From Euglena gracilis (lineage: Eukaryota; Euglenida; Euglenophyceae; Euglenales): DNA of 64,000 nt. Positions 38,201 through 46,492 of this stretch are shown piece by piece. The notes beneath the pieces are model-generated. The model did not search any database. It worked only from the letters and a program-made list of their open reading frames with translations, and was not told the origin of the DNA. The stretch's first letter is position 1. Each line of letters opens with the position of its first letter. Position numbers and translations under genes: made by a program. The stretch covers positions 58,101,155 through 58,165,154 of the forward strand of contig CP154956.1 in the NCBI GenBank assembly GCA_039621445.1, read 5' to 3'.

Positions 38201-39142
38201 GTGCTTGACCTCTTGCCTTGTCTTGCAGCTCTCTTTCTTACCATGAAGAAAACGACAAACAGTGTGCCCCAAAAACGGAACAGTTTTGGCCACAATGCAA
38301 AAGCATTCGGACGACGAGCAAAAAGGCCCTGCTGTCGACCCAATACACGGTACGCTGTTGGCCAGTGCTTCGGAACGGAAACCCACTGTTTCCTCAAAAG
38401 CTGAGCGTACAGCTGTTGCACGCGTGCTGGAGTTCCAGCGCGTGTGCAAGCACCTGAATGACGCAAGCATGAATCACACATTCACTCCCTTTTCGGGAGT
38501 CCACAAAAACAGTGTGTTTTTTGTTTACCCGAAATACACACTGTTTCTTGTGGACTGAATCCACAAAACACAGTGGGTGTTTCGGGTAAACAAACCACAC
38601 ACTGTGTTTGTGGGCTCAGTCCACGAAAAACAGTGTGTGTGGACTCAGTCCACGAAAAACAGTGTGTGTTTTCGGCCTTAATCCATGGATATAAATTTGG
38701 CTTCAGTCCTCTTGTTTACGGTTTAGTGTGTCCCTTTCTGGGACCACTAATTAATTAGGGTGGCCATGATAACTGAATAACAATAACTGAACAACAGAAT
38801 GATGTCACCAAAACCCATTTTAGGGGCGCTCAGGATCACACATGTTTATGAGACCCTCTCCCCATTTCTTGAAGAACCCTGGGTGGAGGTAACGAAGCGA
38901 CCGCCGCTCCCGATGCAGCCTCCAAGCCACCTCCACCACCTCTACATCGTCCTGCTCGGTGCGGTCATCGTCACGAAGCTCCCACCACTCCACCTCTGCC
39001 TCTTTGAGCACCACCACCCGGTCCATCTCTCTGGCATCCTCTTCATCCTCCTCTTCATCTCGAAGCTTCGCAAGCATCTTGCACTGGCGACGACCTTTGA
39101 CACCTCGCCATAATGATTGGATCGAGACCATTCCATTGCTTA
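20127..39142 (-). CDS. Gene A: IQ-motif, helical/coiled-coil protein (ten exons, 5' end not seen)
   Basis: Ten minus-strand exons chain with matching splice phases: 38878-39142, 37255-37442, 32669-32763, 32273-32434, 31425-31640, 30373-30462, 27597-27727, 26801-26903, 23217-23466 and 20127-20203 (stop). The predicted product is about 520 residues so far, rich in Glu, Gln, Arg and Trp in helical patterns, with one IQ motif (IQSLWRGVKGRR) in the first exon seen. IQ motifs bind calmodulin or related EF-hand proteins. The rest looks like a helical cytoskeletal or flagellar type scaffold, but I do not recognise the family. No initiator ATG was found, so more exons lie upstream of 39.14 kb. Introns range from about 0.3 to 5.5 kb and are full of repeats. 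Confidence 0.65.
20874..21490. mobile_element. CAGGGCAGAACGGG-type element, copy 1 (right end lost)
   Basis: It is collinear with 25485-26145 and 28547-29205. All share the left block AGAACGGGAAGGCC, a long central A/T-rich part (CTCTTGGAAATTTTTG, GAAGGTGTGAAAAAATGGGG, GGGTCCAAAAAA) and a GGTGCCGGAA or GGCGCCGGGA hairpin. This copy ends in ACCCCCACCCCCCAG without the right CCCTG terminus. Confidence 0.7.
21530..21860. repeat. TGATACACAAAA repeat cluster with a perfect palindrome
   Basis: Five or more TGATACACAAAATTTTTTG-like words point in both directions. At 21818-21850 is a perfect palindrome with 15-bp arms (AACATTCTGTTTCTG) and a 3-nt loop TTA. No coding sequence is visible. Confidence 0.75.
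22419..22511. repeat. Interstitial telomere-like repeats, head-to-head
   Basis: GGGTTTGGGTTT and TTAGGCTTAGGTTAAG words are followed directly by CTAACCCCAACCCTAACC and CCCTAACCC words, so degenerate TTAGGG-like and CCCTAA-like tracts face each other around TTAAGCTAA. This is either an ancient chromosome-end fusion point or telomerase-mediated break repair. Confidence 0.65.
23217..23466 (-). CDS. Gene A exon, coiled-coil segment
   Basis: A strong acceptor (CCTTTTCTTCCATCTTCAG) leads into a 250-nt exon, phase 0 at the start, with 1 nt over at donor GTGTGT. It encodes 83 residues that begin YRQELVQKRVAYHTGN and include RARLQNKEKEQRQKFALQLR, a strongly helical Gln/Glu/Arg/Leu pattern. It joins in frame to exons on both sides. 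Confidence 0.8.
23467..26800 (-). other. Intron of gene A (3.3 kb)
   Basis: A/T-rich intron with a full copy of the CAGGGCAGAACGGG element (25485-26145) and G/C tracts. Long ORFs here (a 138-codon minus ORF at 24029-24445 and a 317-codon minus ORF at 25726-26679) lack splice-site support, and the latter is mostly element sequence. Confidence 0.55.
25485..26145. mobile_element. CAGGGCAGAACGGG element, complete copy (hAT-like, non-autonomous)
   Basis: A 661-bp element with inverted ends CAGGGCAGAACGGGAA and TTCCCGTTCTGCCCTG. Flanking octamers TCCCCCGG (25477-25484) and CCCCCCGG (26146-26153) differ at one base, consistent with an 8-bp target duplication, though the flanks are C-rich and the match could be chance. 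CAGGG-like ends and 8-bp duplications suggest hAT. No transposase inside. Other copies are at about 20874-21490 and 28547-29205. Confidence 0.7.
26801..26903 (-). CDS. Gene A small exon
   Basis: A 103-nt exon between an AAGGAGTCAG acceptor and a CTTTCAG-GTTGC donor. It begins with 1 nt (completing AGG, Arg, from the previous exon) and ends in phase 0. It encodes 34 residues including FMLIVQINPAKYVFVHRFQ. The acceptor's pyrimidine tract is modest. The phase fit to both neighbours is the main evidence. Confidence 0.65.
27597..27727 (-). CDS. Gene A exon
   Basis: A 131-nt exon with an excellent acceptor (CCTCTTCTTCCCTCTCACAG) and donor (GCCAG-GTAAAC). Phase 0 at the start, 2 nt over at the end. 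It encodes DFKKLFQHVEAEATGRVSLE and on to HRVQHQEVAA. The same frame stays open upstream to about 27870 behind another possible acceptor, so a longer alternative exon is possible, but its phase would not fit the preceding exon. Confidence 0.75.
27728..30372 (-). other. Intron of gene A (2.6 kb)
   Basis: It contains the third CAGGGCAGAACGGG element copy (28547-29205), a hairpin-bearing repeat (29270-29440) and T/C- or G/A-biased tracts around 29460-29960 with repeated AATAACA(A/G)CCCCCC and AATTAGAAG words. Confidence 0.55.
28547..29205. mobile_element. CAGGGCAGAACGGG element, copy 3
   Basis: Collinear with the 25485-26145 copy. The left end has decayed (G-run directly before AGAACGGGAAGGCC), while the right end TCCCATTCTGCCCTG is nearly intact. 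The same central A/T-rich block and GGCGCCGAAGGCGCC hairpin are present. Confidence 0.7.
30373..30462 (-). CDS. Gene A exon
   Basis: A 90-nt, phase-0 exon (30 codons) between acceptor CATCCTCCCCTGCCCAG and donor TTTTCAG-GTCCCT. It encodes AIERLEILDEESREGAHLGD and more. An upstream acceptor near 30530 could lengthen it, but only the shorter form keeps phase with the neighbouring exons. Confidence 0.72.
31425..31640 (-). CDS. Gene A exon, Trp-containing helical segment
   Basis: A 216-nt, phase-0 exon (72 codons) between acceptor CATCTTCACCCCCAG and donor ATCTGGAG-GTTTGTG. It encodes EEQALRKQFLSRCLATFEIL, then a Trp-rich helical stretch (VKWRARWSIREFC) and RDAQQQLQNLE. Clear codon structure throughout. 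Confidence 0.85.
32273..32434 (-). CDS. Gene A exon, helical segment
   Basis: A 162-nt, phase-0 exon (54 codons) between acceptor CCCATTCCCTGCAG and donor ATTACAG-GTTTGG. It encodes VMEEQHLAWLQLQESFEGSA and RMAHAEWIELQLQ. The spaced Trp and Gln/Glu pattern resembles the exon at 31425-31640, which may reflect an internal repeat. Confidence 0.85.
32669..32763 (-). CDS. Gene A probable exon
   Basis: A 95-nt exon from acceptor GGGGGATTGTTCAG to a donor GTTCCA chosen for phase (2 nt at the start, phase 0 at the end). It encodes GKGEDDDKFSGVDDKARKIH followed by NLVRRFHL. The peptide is convincing. The donor is not strong, and a GTAAGG sits inside the sequence as a competing donor. Confidence 0.5.
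33930..34168. mobile_element. Inverted-repeat element, second copy of the 19.65-kb family
   Basis: Ends CCCCCTTGTCGTACGACCGG and GGTCGTACGACAGGGGG are inverted. The interior repeats CTGCAACCTGCGACCGGGG and GTGGTCGTAAATGAGGG, parallel to 19654-19919. Every TCATA in the first copy is TCGTA here, so the two copies differ in a concerted way. Confidence 0.75.
34548..34880. repeat. Partial GCTGAGCTC element
   Basis: A degenerate end (GCTGCGCTCTCATCCC) is followed by the GATTATCACCATG-like, GTCGCGAGCGACTGG and CCCAGCTCCCCGCC blocks found at 8640-8900, 4790-5050 (inverted), 35620-35870 and, more diverged, 44580-44830. Confidence 0.65.
35628..37060. mobile_element. Complete GCTGAGCTC-TIR element with internal 164-bp satellite
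   Basis: This 1.43-kb copy shows the full order: end GCTGAGCTCTTATCCC, GTCGCGAGCGACTGG block, three tandem diverged modules each with a CAAAATCAAAGG...GATTTCCC...CCCGA core, three to four 164-bp satellite units (36480-36990), then end TTAAGAGCTCAGC plus ACTATTCAAAACCTGG. The terminal 12-mer is inverted between the ends. It suggests that the satellite arrays elsewhere are expansions inside this element. No protein is encoded. Confidence 0.7.
37255..37442 (-). CDS. Gene A exon, helical segment
   Basis: The minus strand encodes about 62 residues including EIQDRELVVGQACQGALQVA and RIVAFYETAARQQVHSDYVR. Acceptor TTTGTACAG and donor GTTTGC were selected because they give 1 nt at the start and 1 nt at the end, fitting the exons on either side. 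Alternatives are acceptor GGTGCCGAG at 37420 and donor GTGTGT at 37258. The coding frame itself is clear. Confidence 0.6.
37742..37766. repeat. Palindrome near the left end of the 37.8-kb element
   Basis: The core of a perfect palindrome, AACCCGGAAACA then a 3-nt centre and the inverted arm, lying 33 bp outside the left inverted end of the 37800-38680 element. Confidence 0.6.
37800..38680 (+). mobile_element. Inverted-repeat element with recombinase N-terminal remnant
   Basis: The ends TAAAAGGCCGAAAACACACG and (inverted) TAAGGCCGAAAACACACACT bound 881 bp. Both flanks are packed with CACTGTTTTTGTGGACT and AGTCCACAAAAACAGTG words that pair with each other. The centre has an acceptor (CCTTGTCTTGCAG, 38228) followed 14 nt later by ATG, the arrangement also seen before the recombinase ORFs at 50.9 and 57.8 kb. 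No complete recombinase remains. Confidence 0.6.
38243..38470 (+). pseudogene. Decayed N-terminal fragment of a recombinase-like ORF
   Basis: It starts ATG just after a splice acceptor and reads MKKTTNSVPQKRN. It then appears to shift frame to a stretch containing KAERTAVARVLEFQRVCKHL. That stretch aligns by eye with NHAAVKCFLEYMDVCNRHG of the 57.8-kb recombinase (shared A-V, L-E and V-C pairs at equal spacing). The rest of the domain is absent. The similarity is short, so the assignment is tentative. Confidence 0.4.
38878..39142 (-). CDS. Gene A exon with IQ motif
   Basis: The minus strand encodes about 88 residues. Near the start is SIQSLWRGVKGRRQCKML, which fits the IQ consensus (I-Q-x3-R-G-x3-R). 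An acidic run follows (RDEEEDEEDAREMD), then WWELRDDDRTEQDD and WRLHRERRSLRYLHPG. Acceptor GAGGTCAG and donor GTTCTT give phases that fit the next exon. The acceptor's pyrimidine tract is poor, so the left-hand residues are less certain. Confidence 0.65.
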
Positions 39143-41700
39143 CTGACCTCGGGCACGGTTTTTTTTTTAAGACTGGGGGGAGGGGCAGCGGTGTCGGAAC
39201 AATTTTTTCCCGGGGGGGGGGGGCAAGGAACCGACAAAATTTGGAGCACATCCTTTTTTTTTCCCAGTGCGAAGCGCCGAGGAAAAATTTTTTATGGCAC
39301 AACCAAAATGGCTTTTTTTGTTTACCTGGCCCCGAAGGGGCCGAGACGCCAACGCCTTTTTTGAAGTCCAATGCCCCAAAAAACTTGAGCTAGAAAGCAA
39401 AATCATGGGTAGAATCCCTTTGGAAACCTCCCAACTCAACCCAACTGTCGACTTCGCAACCTGGGGGGGGGGGTGAAGAAGCCTTTTTTTCACTTTGCGC
39501 AAAATCATTTTTTTTGTTGACCCGTAGAGTTTCTCCCAAACTCGGCTGGTCAAGAAAATGGAGGGAGGGGGACATATGGGAATCAGTTTGTATTTAAACA
39601 GCCAAGGTGAAAATGGTTTGTGGGGTCCCAAAAAACAATTACCATGCCCCCCCCCCCCCCGAGCTGTCCCCCCCCCCCGAGCTATTCCCATGGGCGGGGG
39701 ACGGAAATAGCTCACTGTCATAGCACTTTTTACAAAGAACCTCCCAAAAAAGTGCTCAAAAATCGACGTTTTTGGGACGTTGTCAACTTTTTATTTTGTC
39801 AAAGGTGTTTAAAATTGACCATTTTTTGCGAACAGCCAAAAAAGTTGCCAAAACTGACCCCTTTTGGGTTGACCGAGGGTTGGGTATGGGAATAACTCGG
39901 GGGGGGGCTCCTAGGTCCCCCCCCCCCGAGCCCCTACTGTTCCCCTTGGGCCGTAAAGGGTCCCGGGTAGGGGAATACCTCGGGGGGGGGGGGGGGATGA
40001 TAGCATCAAAGGAGGGGGGAAAATTCGGTTTGTGGCCAAAATCAAACATCAAGAAGTGCCATGGGGTTTTTTTAAGGACTTTATTTCGGCCGCCGAAGGC
40101 AGACGGTAATGGATTTTGCAATTTCATTCTCCAAAAATGTGCTTTTAACTGGCAAGGTGGCTGCCAAAGGCAGCCGAGACGGTAACGCCCTTTGAACCAT
40201 TGAACATGGCATCACAAAGAAAAATATCACATTCATGCCGCAAAAAATTTTTCTTTCCAAAATCCGGACAGAAGTGGGTGGGTCCCCCGGTTCCCCCGGG
40301 GGGGGCCAGGGCGTGGGTGGGTGGGTGCTGACCCCCCCTCCCCATAGGTGTCACGGGGGGGGGGGGTCGGGGGGGGGGGCGGGGGCTGCCCCCCCGGAAA
40401 ATGGCCGGAAATGGCCAAAAAGCTAAAAAAACCACCTTTTTCAAAATTTTCGGCGCCGTTGGCGGCGAAAAAGATATACCAACCAGCCCCCCCGACCCAC
40501 CCACCCCCCCCCTGCCCGGGGGATGATGCTTTGACAAAAATTGAACCAAAAATGCATTCAAATTCGACACAAAAAATCTGCTTGAAGTTTTCTTCGAAAA
40601 TAAACTGTTGGGATTTTGATGTAAACAACAGACAACATTTATGGAAATAAGATAAAATGGATACCTTCCTGTCATGAATGAGTCATTGCGTTGTCTTCCA
40701 CCTCGAGCTCGAGGGGGATTTCACTTTCCAGTTTCAAAAAAACCAATCAGTCACTTTTCAAAAATCAGTCATCCACTTCCTGCCCCCCCCCCCCGGGGGG
40801 TGGTTGGTCACTTTGGTCAATCAGGCAAAAATGGCCAACAATGAATGGATTTTGGCCAACCTCCCCACAAATTTCCAGTGCCTTCAGCGCCAGGTGGACT
40901 GTCGGCCATTCCTGGCCCAAAAACCGGTCGGTCACTTCGAAATAACCAGTCAGTCAACCCCCCCCCACGGGGGTGGGGTCGGGCACACCTTAAGCAATGG
41001 TGTGGTGGAGACCGCTGCCTGATGACGCATCTCCATAAACATGGTTGAACAAATGGCACCAGGCACTGTGCCACTCAGTGTGATCCATAAGAGGCAATTC
41101 CCCAGCAACAGCTTTGAGCAGTTTTTTACACACAAAGTAAATTCATTTCAAGAGTTGAAAAGAAGCCTGCTCTATGCAAATTAAACTAGGAGACACTTGA
41201 ATCAATGCCTGTCTGTCCATTTTGTCATCATTTCCATTTGCGGGGTAACACCCCGTCACAAGCATGCAGCTTACTTCATTGTGGATGCTGAAAAAAGGAG
41301 GGCAGTATGCATGGGAAAGACAGTGGAAGTGAGGTTGGGACAACTTGGCAACCATCGACACTCTGACCAATGCTGCCAACATCATTGCTGCCATCAGTGA
41401 ACTTAAAACCATGTTCACCACAAGGCTGTGAAAACCATGTTCAGTCCACGTGTACAGCAAAATGCTTTTGCTGTGCACGTGGACTGAACATGGTTTTCAC
41501 ACGTGGACATCCATGTGCACACTCGAGTGTAGTCAACAAACTTCCTTTGTAGGACCCTTGGCCGGACCCTTGGCCAGGGAATACGGGAAGGCCTGGTGGG
41601 GGGGCCGATCCCCAACCCGAAGGGGGTTTGGGGGACGCTGGGGGGACGCAGGGGGGGGGGACGCGGGGGGGGGGGGGGCGCGGGAGGCACCACCGTTCTG
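39143..41700. other. Repeat-rich stretch without assigned gene
   Basis: Probably an intron or upstream region of gene A. It contains hairpin-bearing repeat fragments (39170-39320, 40260-40520), an ACCATG-C inverted-repeat segment (39637-40000), a CAGTCACT repeat (40725-41000) and a large palindrome (41428-41500). I see no supported exon. Confidence 0.5.
41428..41500. repeat. Large palindrome, 35-bp arms, 3-nt loop TGC
   Basis: The arms read outward-in GTGAAAACCATGTTCAGTCC with one mismatch over 35 bp. The outer word resembles the ends of the mobile elements nearby, and a TTAAAACCATGTTCACC word lies 26 bp to the left. It looks like two element ends fused head to head. Confidence 0.8.
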
Positions 41701-41944
41701 GGTCAAAAGTTTTCTCATCGCGCATGGCCCTTTTCATGGCACCGAAACCCGTCCATTGTTCCCATTTGGTCTTGACAACACTTCGCATGAAGTCAACGCT
41801 ACGTTTCAAATCAAACTCATTCATTAAATCTTTGGAAATCTTTGCAAAACCCAGCGTTCCATTATCCACCAGAGCATACCAACACAAATTATTTCTCCGC
41901 AAGAGGGTAAACACCTTCTCAAGGATGAAATAAAAACATTTCAT
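41700..41944 (-). CDS. Candidate exon, unknown protein
   Basis: An open minus-strand frame of about 80 codons includes LLRRNNLCWYALVDNGTLGF and DLMNEFDLKRSVDFMRSVVK. A plausible acceptor (TTTCATCCTTGAG) lies at the right; donors at the left are near 41706 (GTGGTG). The composition is protein-like. It could be an upstream exon of gene A, but the phases could not be matched. Confidence 0.4.
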
Positions 41945-42293
41945 CCTGTTGCTTTATTGGGGTCGAGCATTGATTTATCATATTTTGATTAACCGTGCCT
42001 TTCCCTCAATTAATTCGATTGACTGTCACCAAAAATTTAAGAGTCCCAACCATCAACAACGGCCCGTTCACGTTTATCTGTTGAGATATTGAAACAGCTT
42101 CGAAACAGTGAATCATCGATCAATTCAAAAGACAATCTGTTTACCATGCCCCCCCCCCCTTGCTGTTCCCGTCCTGTTGCCTCCTTTTGGTCCATGGGAG
42201 CAGTAAGGGGGGGGACAGCAAGATGTGAGGAACCAAGCAAGTCAGACCCAAAAGCCACCCAAAATGCCAAAATGAAGCTTTTTGGTTCACATG

Positions 42294-43690
42294 CTTAAAA
42301 ACGTGTTCAGCCCGCCAAATGCCTGCCCTGAAATTTGTGGTCATGAACACGTTTTCCATTTGGGCATTTGTGGCAATGACACGTTTTCCATTAGGGCATC
42401 TGTGGCAATGACACGTTTTCCATTAGGGCATCTGTGGCAATCAAAAAATCGCTGTCATGAAAATTCGGCGAGAGGTTGAGAGGCCGGGTGGTCCTCAAGG
42501 GGGGCACTCTACAACGCAAGAAACGGTCAGAGGTTGCCTTTGAGCAATACGACAGGGAGTGTTAGACGTCACGGAAGACGACACGCTTTACACAAAAAAG
42601 AGCCATACTTTGGTGGCCGCCGCAAACCTTGGCAATGAAAATGGTATACCAAACCGCAGGCTGTCACACACCACATTCCTCAGCTCCACACAATTTGGAT
42701 TTTTGGGAATGGCAACACCACAAAAACCACATTTGTGCTGTTTTATAGGCAGTCGGGACACAGCACGAGGCAGAGGGGGTTGGTCGGGGGGGGGGGGGAT
42801 GGTGCTCTGCAGAAGGCAACACAACTCCCTCGGTCGTGGTTTTGCGGAATGCCCGAGCGACGGCACTCACGTACCCTCACCCCCCCTCAAAGTGGCCAAA
42901 ATTTTTGGCGAATTTCAGGTTACCCCCCCCCAAAGTGGCCATTTTCCTTTGGCGCCAAAGGCCCCGGAGGCCAAAACTTGACCCCCCCCCCCAAAATGTC
43001 CCCCCTGCCAGAGTGGCCATTTTGGGGTCCCACGGTGCCTGGAGAGTGGCCACTTTGAGGGGGGGAGGGTATGTATGAAAAGAGGTTGCCAAACGATTCC
43101 CTGAAACGAACATACTTCCCGACTGCTGCGCACGTTGAGCCACAGATTGTTCAATGACGCTCGCCTCATCGAACAACGGGCTGGGTTCCAGAATCGGGCG
43201 TTAGGTGTAACGTAAAACGTGTCATTGCCACAGATGCCCTAATGGAAAACGTGTTCCCCCCCATACCTAAACGCACGGCAAACTTTGTGAGCACCGTGAA
43301 GCGTGGAAAAATCTGATGACCACCGCTGGCCGTCTGTTGAAAAGAGCTTTCAATCGAGGGGTAACTTGGTACCCTAACGTTGCACGAAGCCCGAGATACG
43401 CTCCCAATCGTCGGGTCGGCCAGAATCTTAGTCGAAATTTGCGGTGGTTTTGGGTGCTGCTTGGTTTAAAATGCTCAAAAAACCATACAAAATCGATTTT
43501 TGTCTTCGAATTGAGGACATCCGGGGTCCAGGGAGGTACAAGAATTGTGAAATTAAGATTTCCCAGTGACAGGAAATAAGAGTACCGCCCCAATGGAGAA
43601 CGTGTCATTGCCACAGATACCCTAATGGAAAACGTGTTCATGACCACAAATTTCAGGGCAGGCATTTGGCGGGCTGAACACGTTTTTAGG
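42294..43690. mobile_element. 1.4-kb inverted-repeat element, TTAAAAACGTG ends
   Basis: Nearly identical inverted ends of about 97 bp begin CTTAAAAACGTGTTCAGCCC at 42294 and (reverse complement) CCTAAAAACGTGTTCAGCCC at 43690. They contain the private words ACACGTTTTCCATTAGGGC and ATCTGTGGCAATG, repeated two or three times. The interior has C/G tracts, a broken coding-like block (42540-42870) whose minus frame includes KCGFCGVAIPKNPNCVELRN, and a 43290-43580 module also found inverted at 50110-50440. Confidence 0.7.
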
Positions 43691-43929
43691 CTGAAATCTG
43701 GGCTCAGCCACAATTTGTGTGTAGAAAATTGTACCTCCCCGGCATCCAATTTGGCGTTGGTTTGGAGTTTGACGGGAATAAGAGCACCTGAAACCAACCA
43801 AGAAATTCCCTTTTCTCTCTCCTCTCTCTCTCTCTCTTCCAAGAATCCTTTACAAAAAGTGCCCTGTCAGTACTGTTCCCGTCCCCGCTGTGGGAACATT
43901 TGCTTTCTGCCAAAAAAAAAAGAACTGAT

Positions 43930-44042
43930 TAATTGGGGGGCCACAAGCGATTAACCGTTTTTCGAAGAACCATGGTTAATTGTCCCCCCGACCCACGATT
44001 ACCTGGGGGGTCACAAGCGGTTAACCGTTTTTCGATTTACCA
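43930..44042. repeat. Short direct repeat with AACCGTTTTTCGA
   Basis: Two copies of a block reading CACAAGCGATTAACCGTTTTTCGA or CACAAGCGGTTAACCGTTTTTCGA, about 70 bp apart, separated by a CCCCCC and GGGGGG tract. Confidence 0.6.
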
Positions 44043-44579
44043 TCTAGCCTTGCTTTCTCCTTCTCCCTCTTCCTCTTCATCAAAGCGAGCATGCCAGGAC
44101 ATTGCAGAAAAGCCTTTACAAAAAAGGACACCGCCACTTGGTGGGGACGGGGGGGGCACGGGGGGGAGATGCGGGGGCTCAACCCCCGAAAGGTGGGGTT
44201 GGGGTTCGACCCCCCCCCCACCAGGCTTGGTGCACTCATGCAAAGAAAAAACCTTGGTGCTGAAGGAAAAGTTGACCGAAAAATCGGTGCCCGCTCCCCT
44301 GGAAATACGAGAAAGCCTGGCGGGTCGGACCCCCCCCTCACCCACCACCCATAAATTTTTGGGGATTCTCGTACAGCCCTGCCGGTCAGGGTGAGAGCTG
44401 GGGTCAGGGATGGAAGCTCCGCCTTACACACAAATGGATTTGTAATTGGGGGCGGGGGTGCCCCCAGCCAGGAGGCCGTAGGCCAACTAATTCATTAACG
44501 GTGTCCCCCCCCCCCAAAGAAGACCCCATCAGGAGCGGTCCGAGAGCAATCCGGGGGGGGGGGTCTGACATGGGAGGGT

Positions 44580-44830
44580 CGTTGAGCTCTTATATATATA
44601 GCGAAGCTCACCACTGGGGAAAAGAGGGGGGGGGCAGAAATACCCCTGGGTGGGTCATAAAAACCGTAGATTATCAACATGACCCCATTCCCAGAATATT
44701 TTCCCAGTCACGAGCGACAGGGTGCTGGCTTCCTGAGACCCGAATTATCCAGCCGACAAGGAGTCCAAACCAGAATTAGTCATCCCGCCCCCCAGTTTCG
44801 ACTTTGCCATTTCGCCGGGGCGAGATTTTG
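44580..44830. repeat. Diverged GCTGAGCTC-element fragment
   Basis: A GTTGAGCTCTTATATATATAG end leads into decayed versions of the GATTATCA(A/C)CATG and CACGAGCGACAGG blocks. No right end. Confidence 0.55.
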
Positions 44831-45519
44831 GGTCAAGAAAATCTCAGAAAATGCACATTGTCTCTGAAGGTGTCTGCCAGACCAAATGTGCCCCTGGAGC
44901 AGGCTTCTTTTTACCAACCCCGGGGTGCCTGCCCAGACACACTGCTATGGGGTGCCTGCCCAGACACACTCCCCCCTGATTCGGCGCTGGGTGTGCTGTG
45001 TAGCACCATCCACACCAAAACCCAACCCCCCGGGGGGTCGAAAGTGCCCTGCCCCCCCTGCCCGCCCATACAAGGGGGGGCTCACACTTCCTTTATGTCA
45101 AGAATGGGCCAAAAATTCCTGGGATCAAAAAAATCTTGGGGGGCACCCCCCACCCCCCAGTTCCGACACCAATGACTTTTAGGTCACAAGAACCCAATAT
45201 GCGGGACGGTTTTGACTGTCAGCTTGGAGTGGTCACCAACAAGCCGTTTTGTTTTGGCAATTTTAATTTCCTTCCCTTTAACTTTCTCAACAAAGATCTG
45301 AACCTTTGGATTCTTCCACCAGTGCGGAGCTGACAAGTTCATCAACCTGTCTTTCTCCAAACATCCGGCTTTGGGAAATGCATTTCTCACAAACGGCGCC
45401 CCCCGTTTTGCACCGTCAAACGGGTTTGAACCGCAATTCCGCTTTTGAATAAAAACGTTTTAACTGAACCACAACCTCGGAAAACAGCAGCCGCGCACAA
45501 AGTTCTGTTTGGAGAAACG

Positions 45520-46342
45520 TTTGAAACCGTGTCTGGGGGCTCCGGTTTCATGCCCGAACCGGCGTCTGGGACGCCGGTTCGGGCGGGAAATTTCTGCGCC
45601 GAACCGGCGTCCCAGACGCCGGTTCGGGCGTGAAAACGGCGTCTGGGGGACCCAAAATAAAAAGTGCCAAAAAGTGTCCAAAAGGGTTTGTAGACAGGTG
45701 GCATTCATATTTTAGCAGTTTTTGGGTGGTCTTGGGCCAAAAATTGGGGTTTTTTGAGCACCAATTTCCTTTTGGCCAATTTTGGAGAATTTCTGAAATG
45801 GAATACCACGCAGCATGGCAGAAATCTAAGGCCATCTGCTGAAAGCCCTTGAGAAGAGCTTTCGATCGATGGGCAACATGGCAGCTGAAAAGTGCAATTT
45901 CAGATATGCAAATGGGGTCCGAAGAATGCGGAAAAATGCGATCGCTAATTTTGAGGGCGCTTTGCAATCTGGCTGAGTTCTGTGGGCACCAAGCGAAAGG
46001 TGCTGGCGAGACCTTTCGTTTGATATGCAATATGCAACCTGAGCTGTGGGATTTGACAAATTAGGATGTCAAATTTTGGAATACACCATCGCTGAAAATA
46101 AGCGCTGCATGCATTATGGCCGAATCCTGTGGCCATCTGTCGAAAGCCCTTTAAAAGAGCTTTCGATTAATGGGTAACATGCCTTCATAAGTATGAAATC
46201 TGCCATTTTTGACCGGCGGCCCATTTGGGCCAAAATTGCCCAAAACTGCCCCAAACATGGGTATTTTGGGCGAAATTGGCCGTGATTCCCTAGCCGCCGG
46301 TTCGGGCATGAAACCGGAGCCCCCTAGCCACGGTTTCAAAAA
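45520..46342. mobile_element. 823-bp inverted-repeat element, TTTGAAACCGTG ends
   Basis: Inverted ends of about 45 bp start TTTGAAACCGTGTCTGGGGG on the left and TTTGAAACCGTGGCTAGGGG on the right (complement). Both continue CTCCGGTTTCATGCCCGAAC. Its private palindromic word is GAACCGGCGTC with its inverse GACGCCGGTTC, repeated near both ends. The interior carries two diverged copies of an AAGAGCTTTCGAT module (45835-45900, 46130-46190). No ORF of note. Confidence 0.7.
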
Positions 46343-46492
46343 CTGTGTCCCAGACGAACCGCCCGAACCGGCGTCCCAGGCACAGGTTTCCCGCCCGAAC
46401 CGGCGTCTGGGACACAGTTCTCGATATAGATAACAGTTGTCTTCACAGATATTTATTTCCAAAACATTTGTGCCTCGGGGGGGGGGGCCCGA

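Noticed and set aside
15838-39142. One giant minus-strand gene joining genes A and B
   Set aside because: The gene A chain ends with an in-frame stop at 20127 in an exon with a strong acceptor and matching phase, so the exons at 15.8-17.5 kb belong to another gene.
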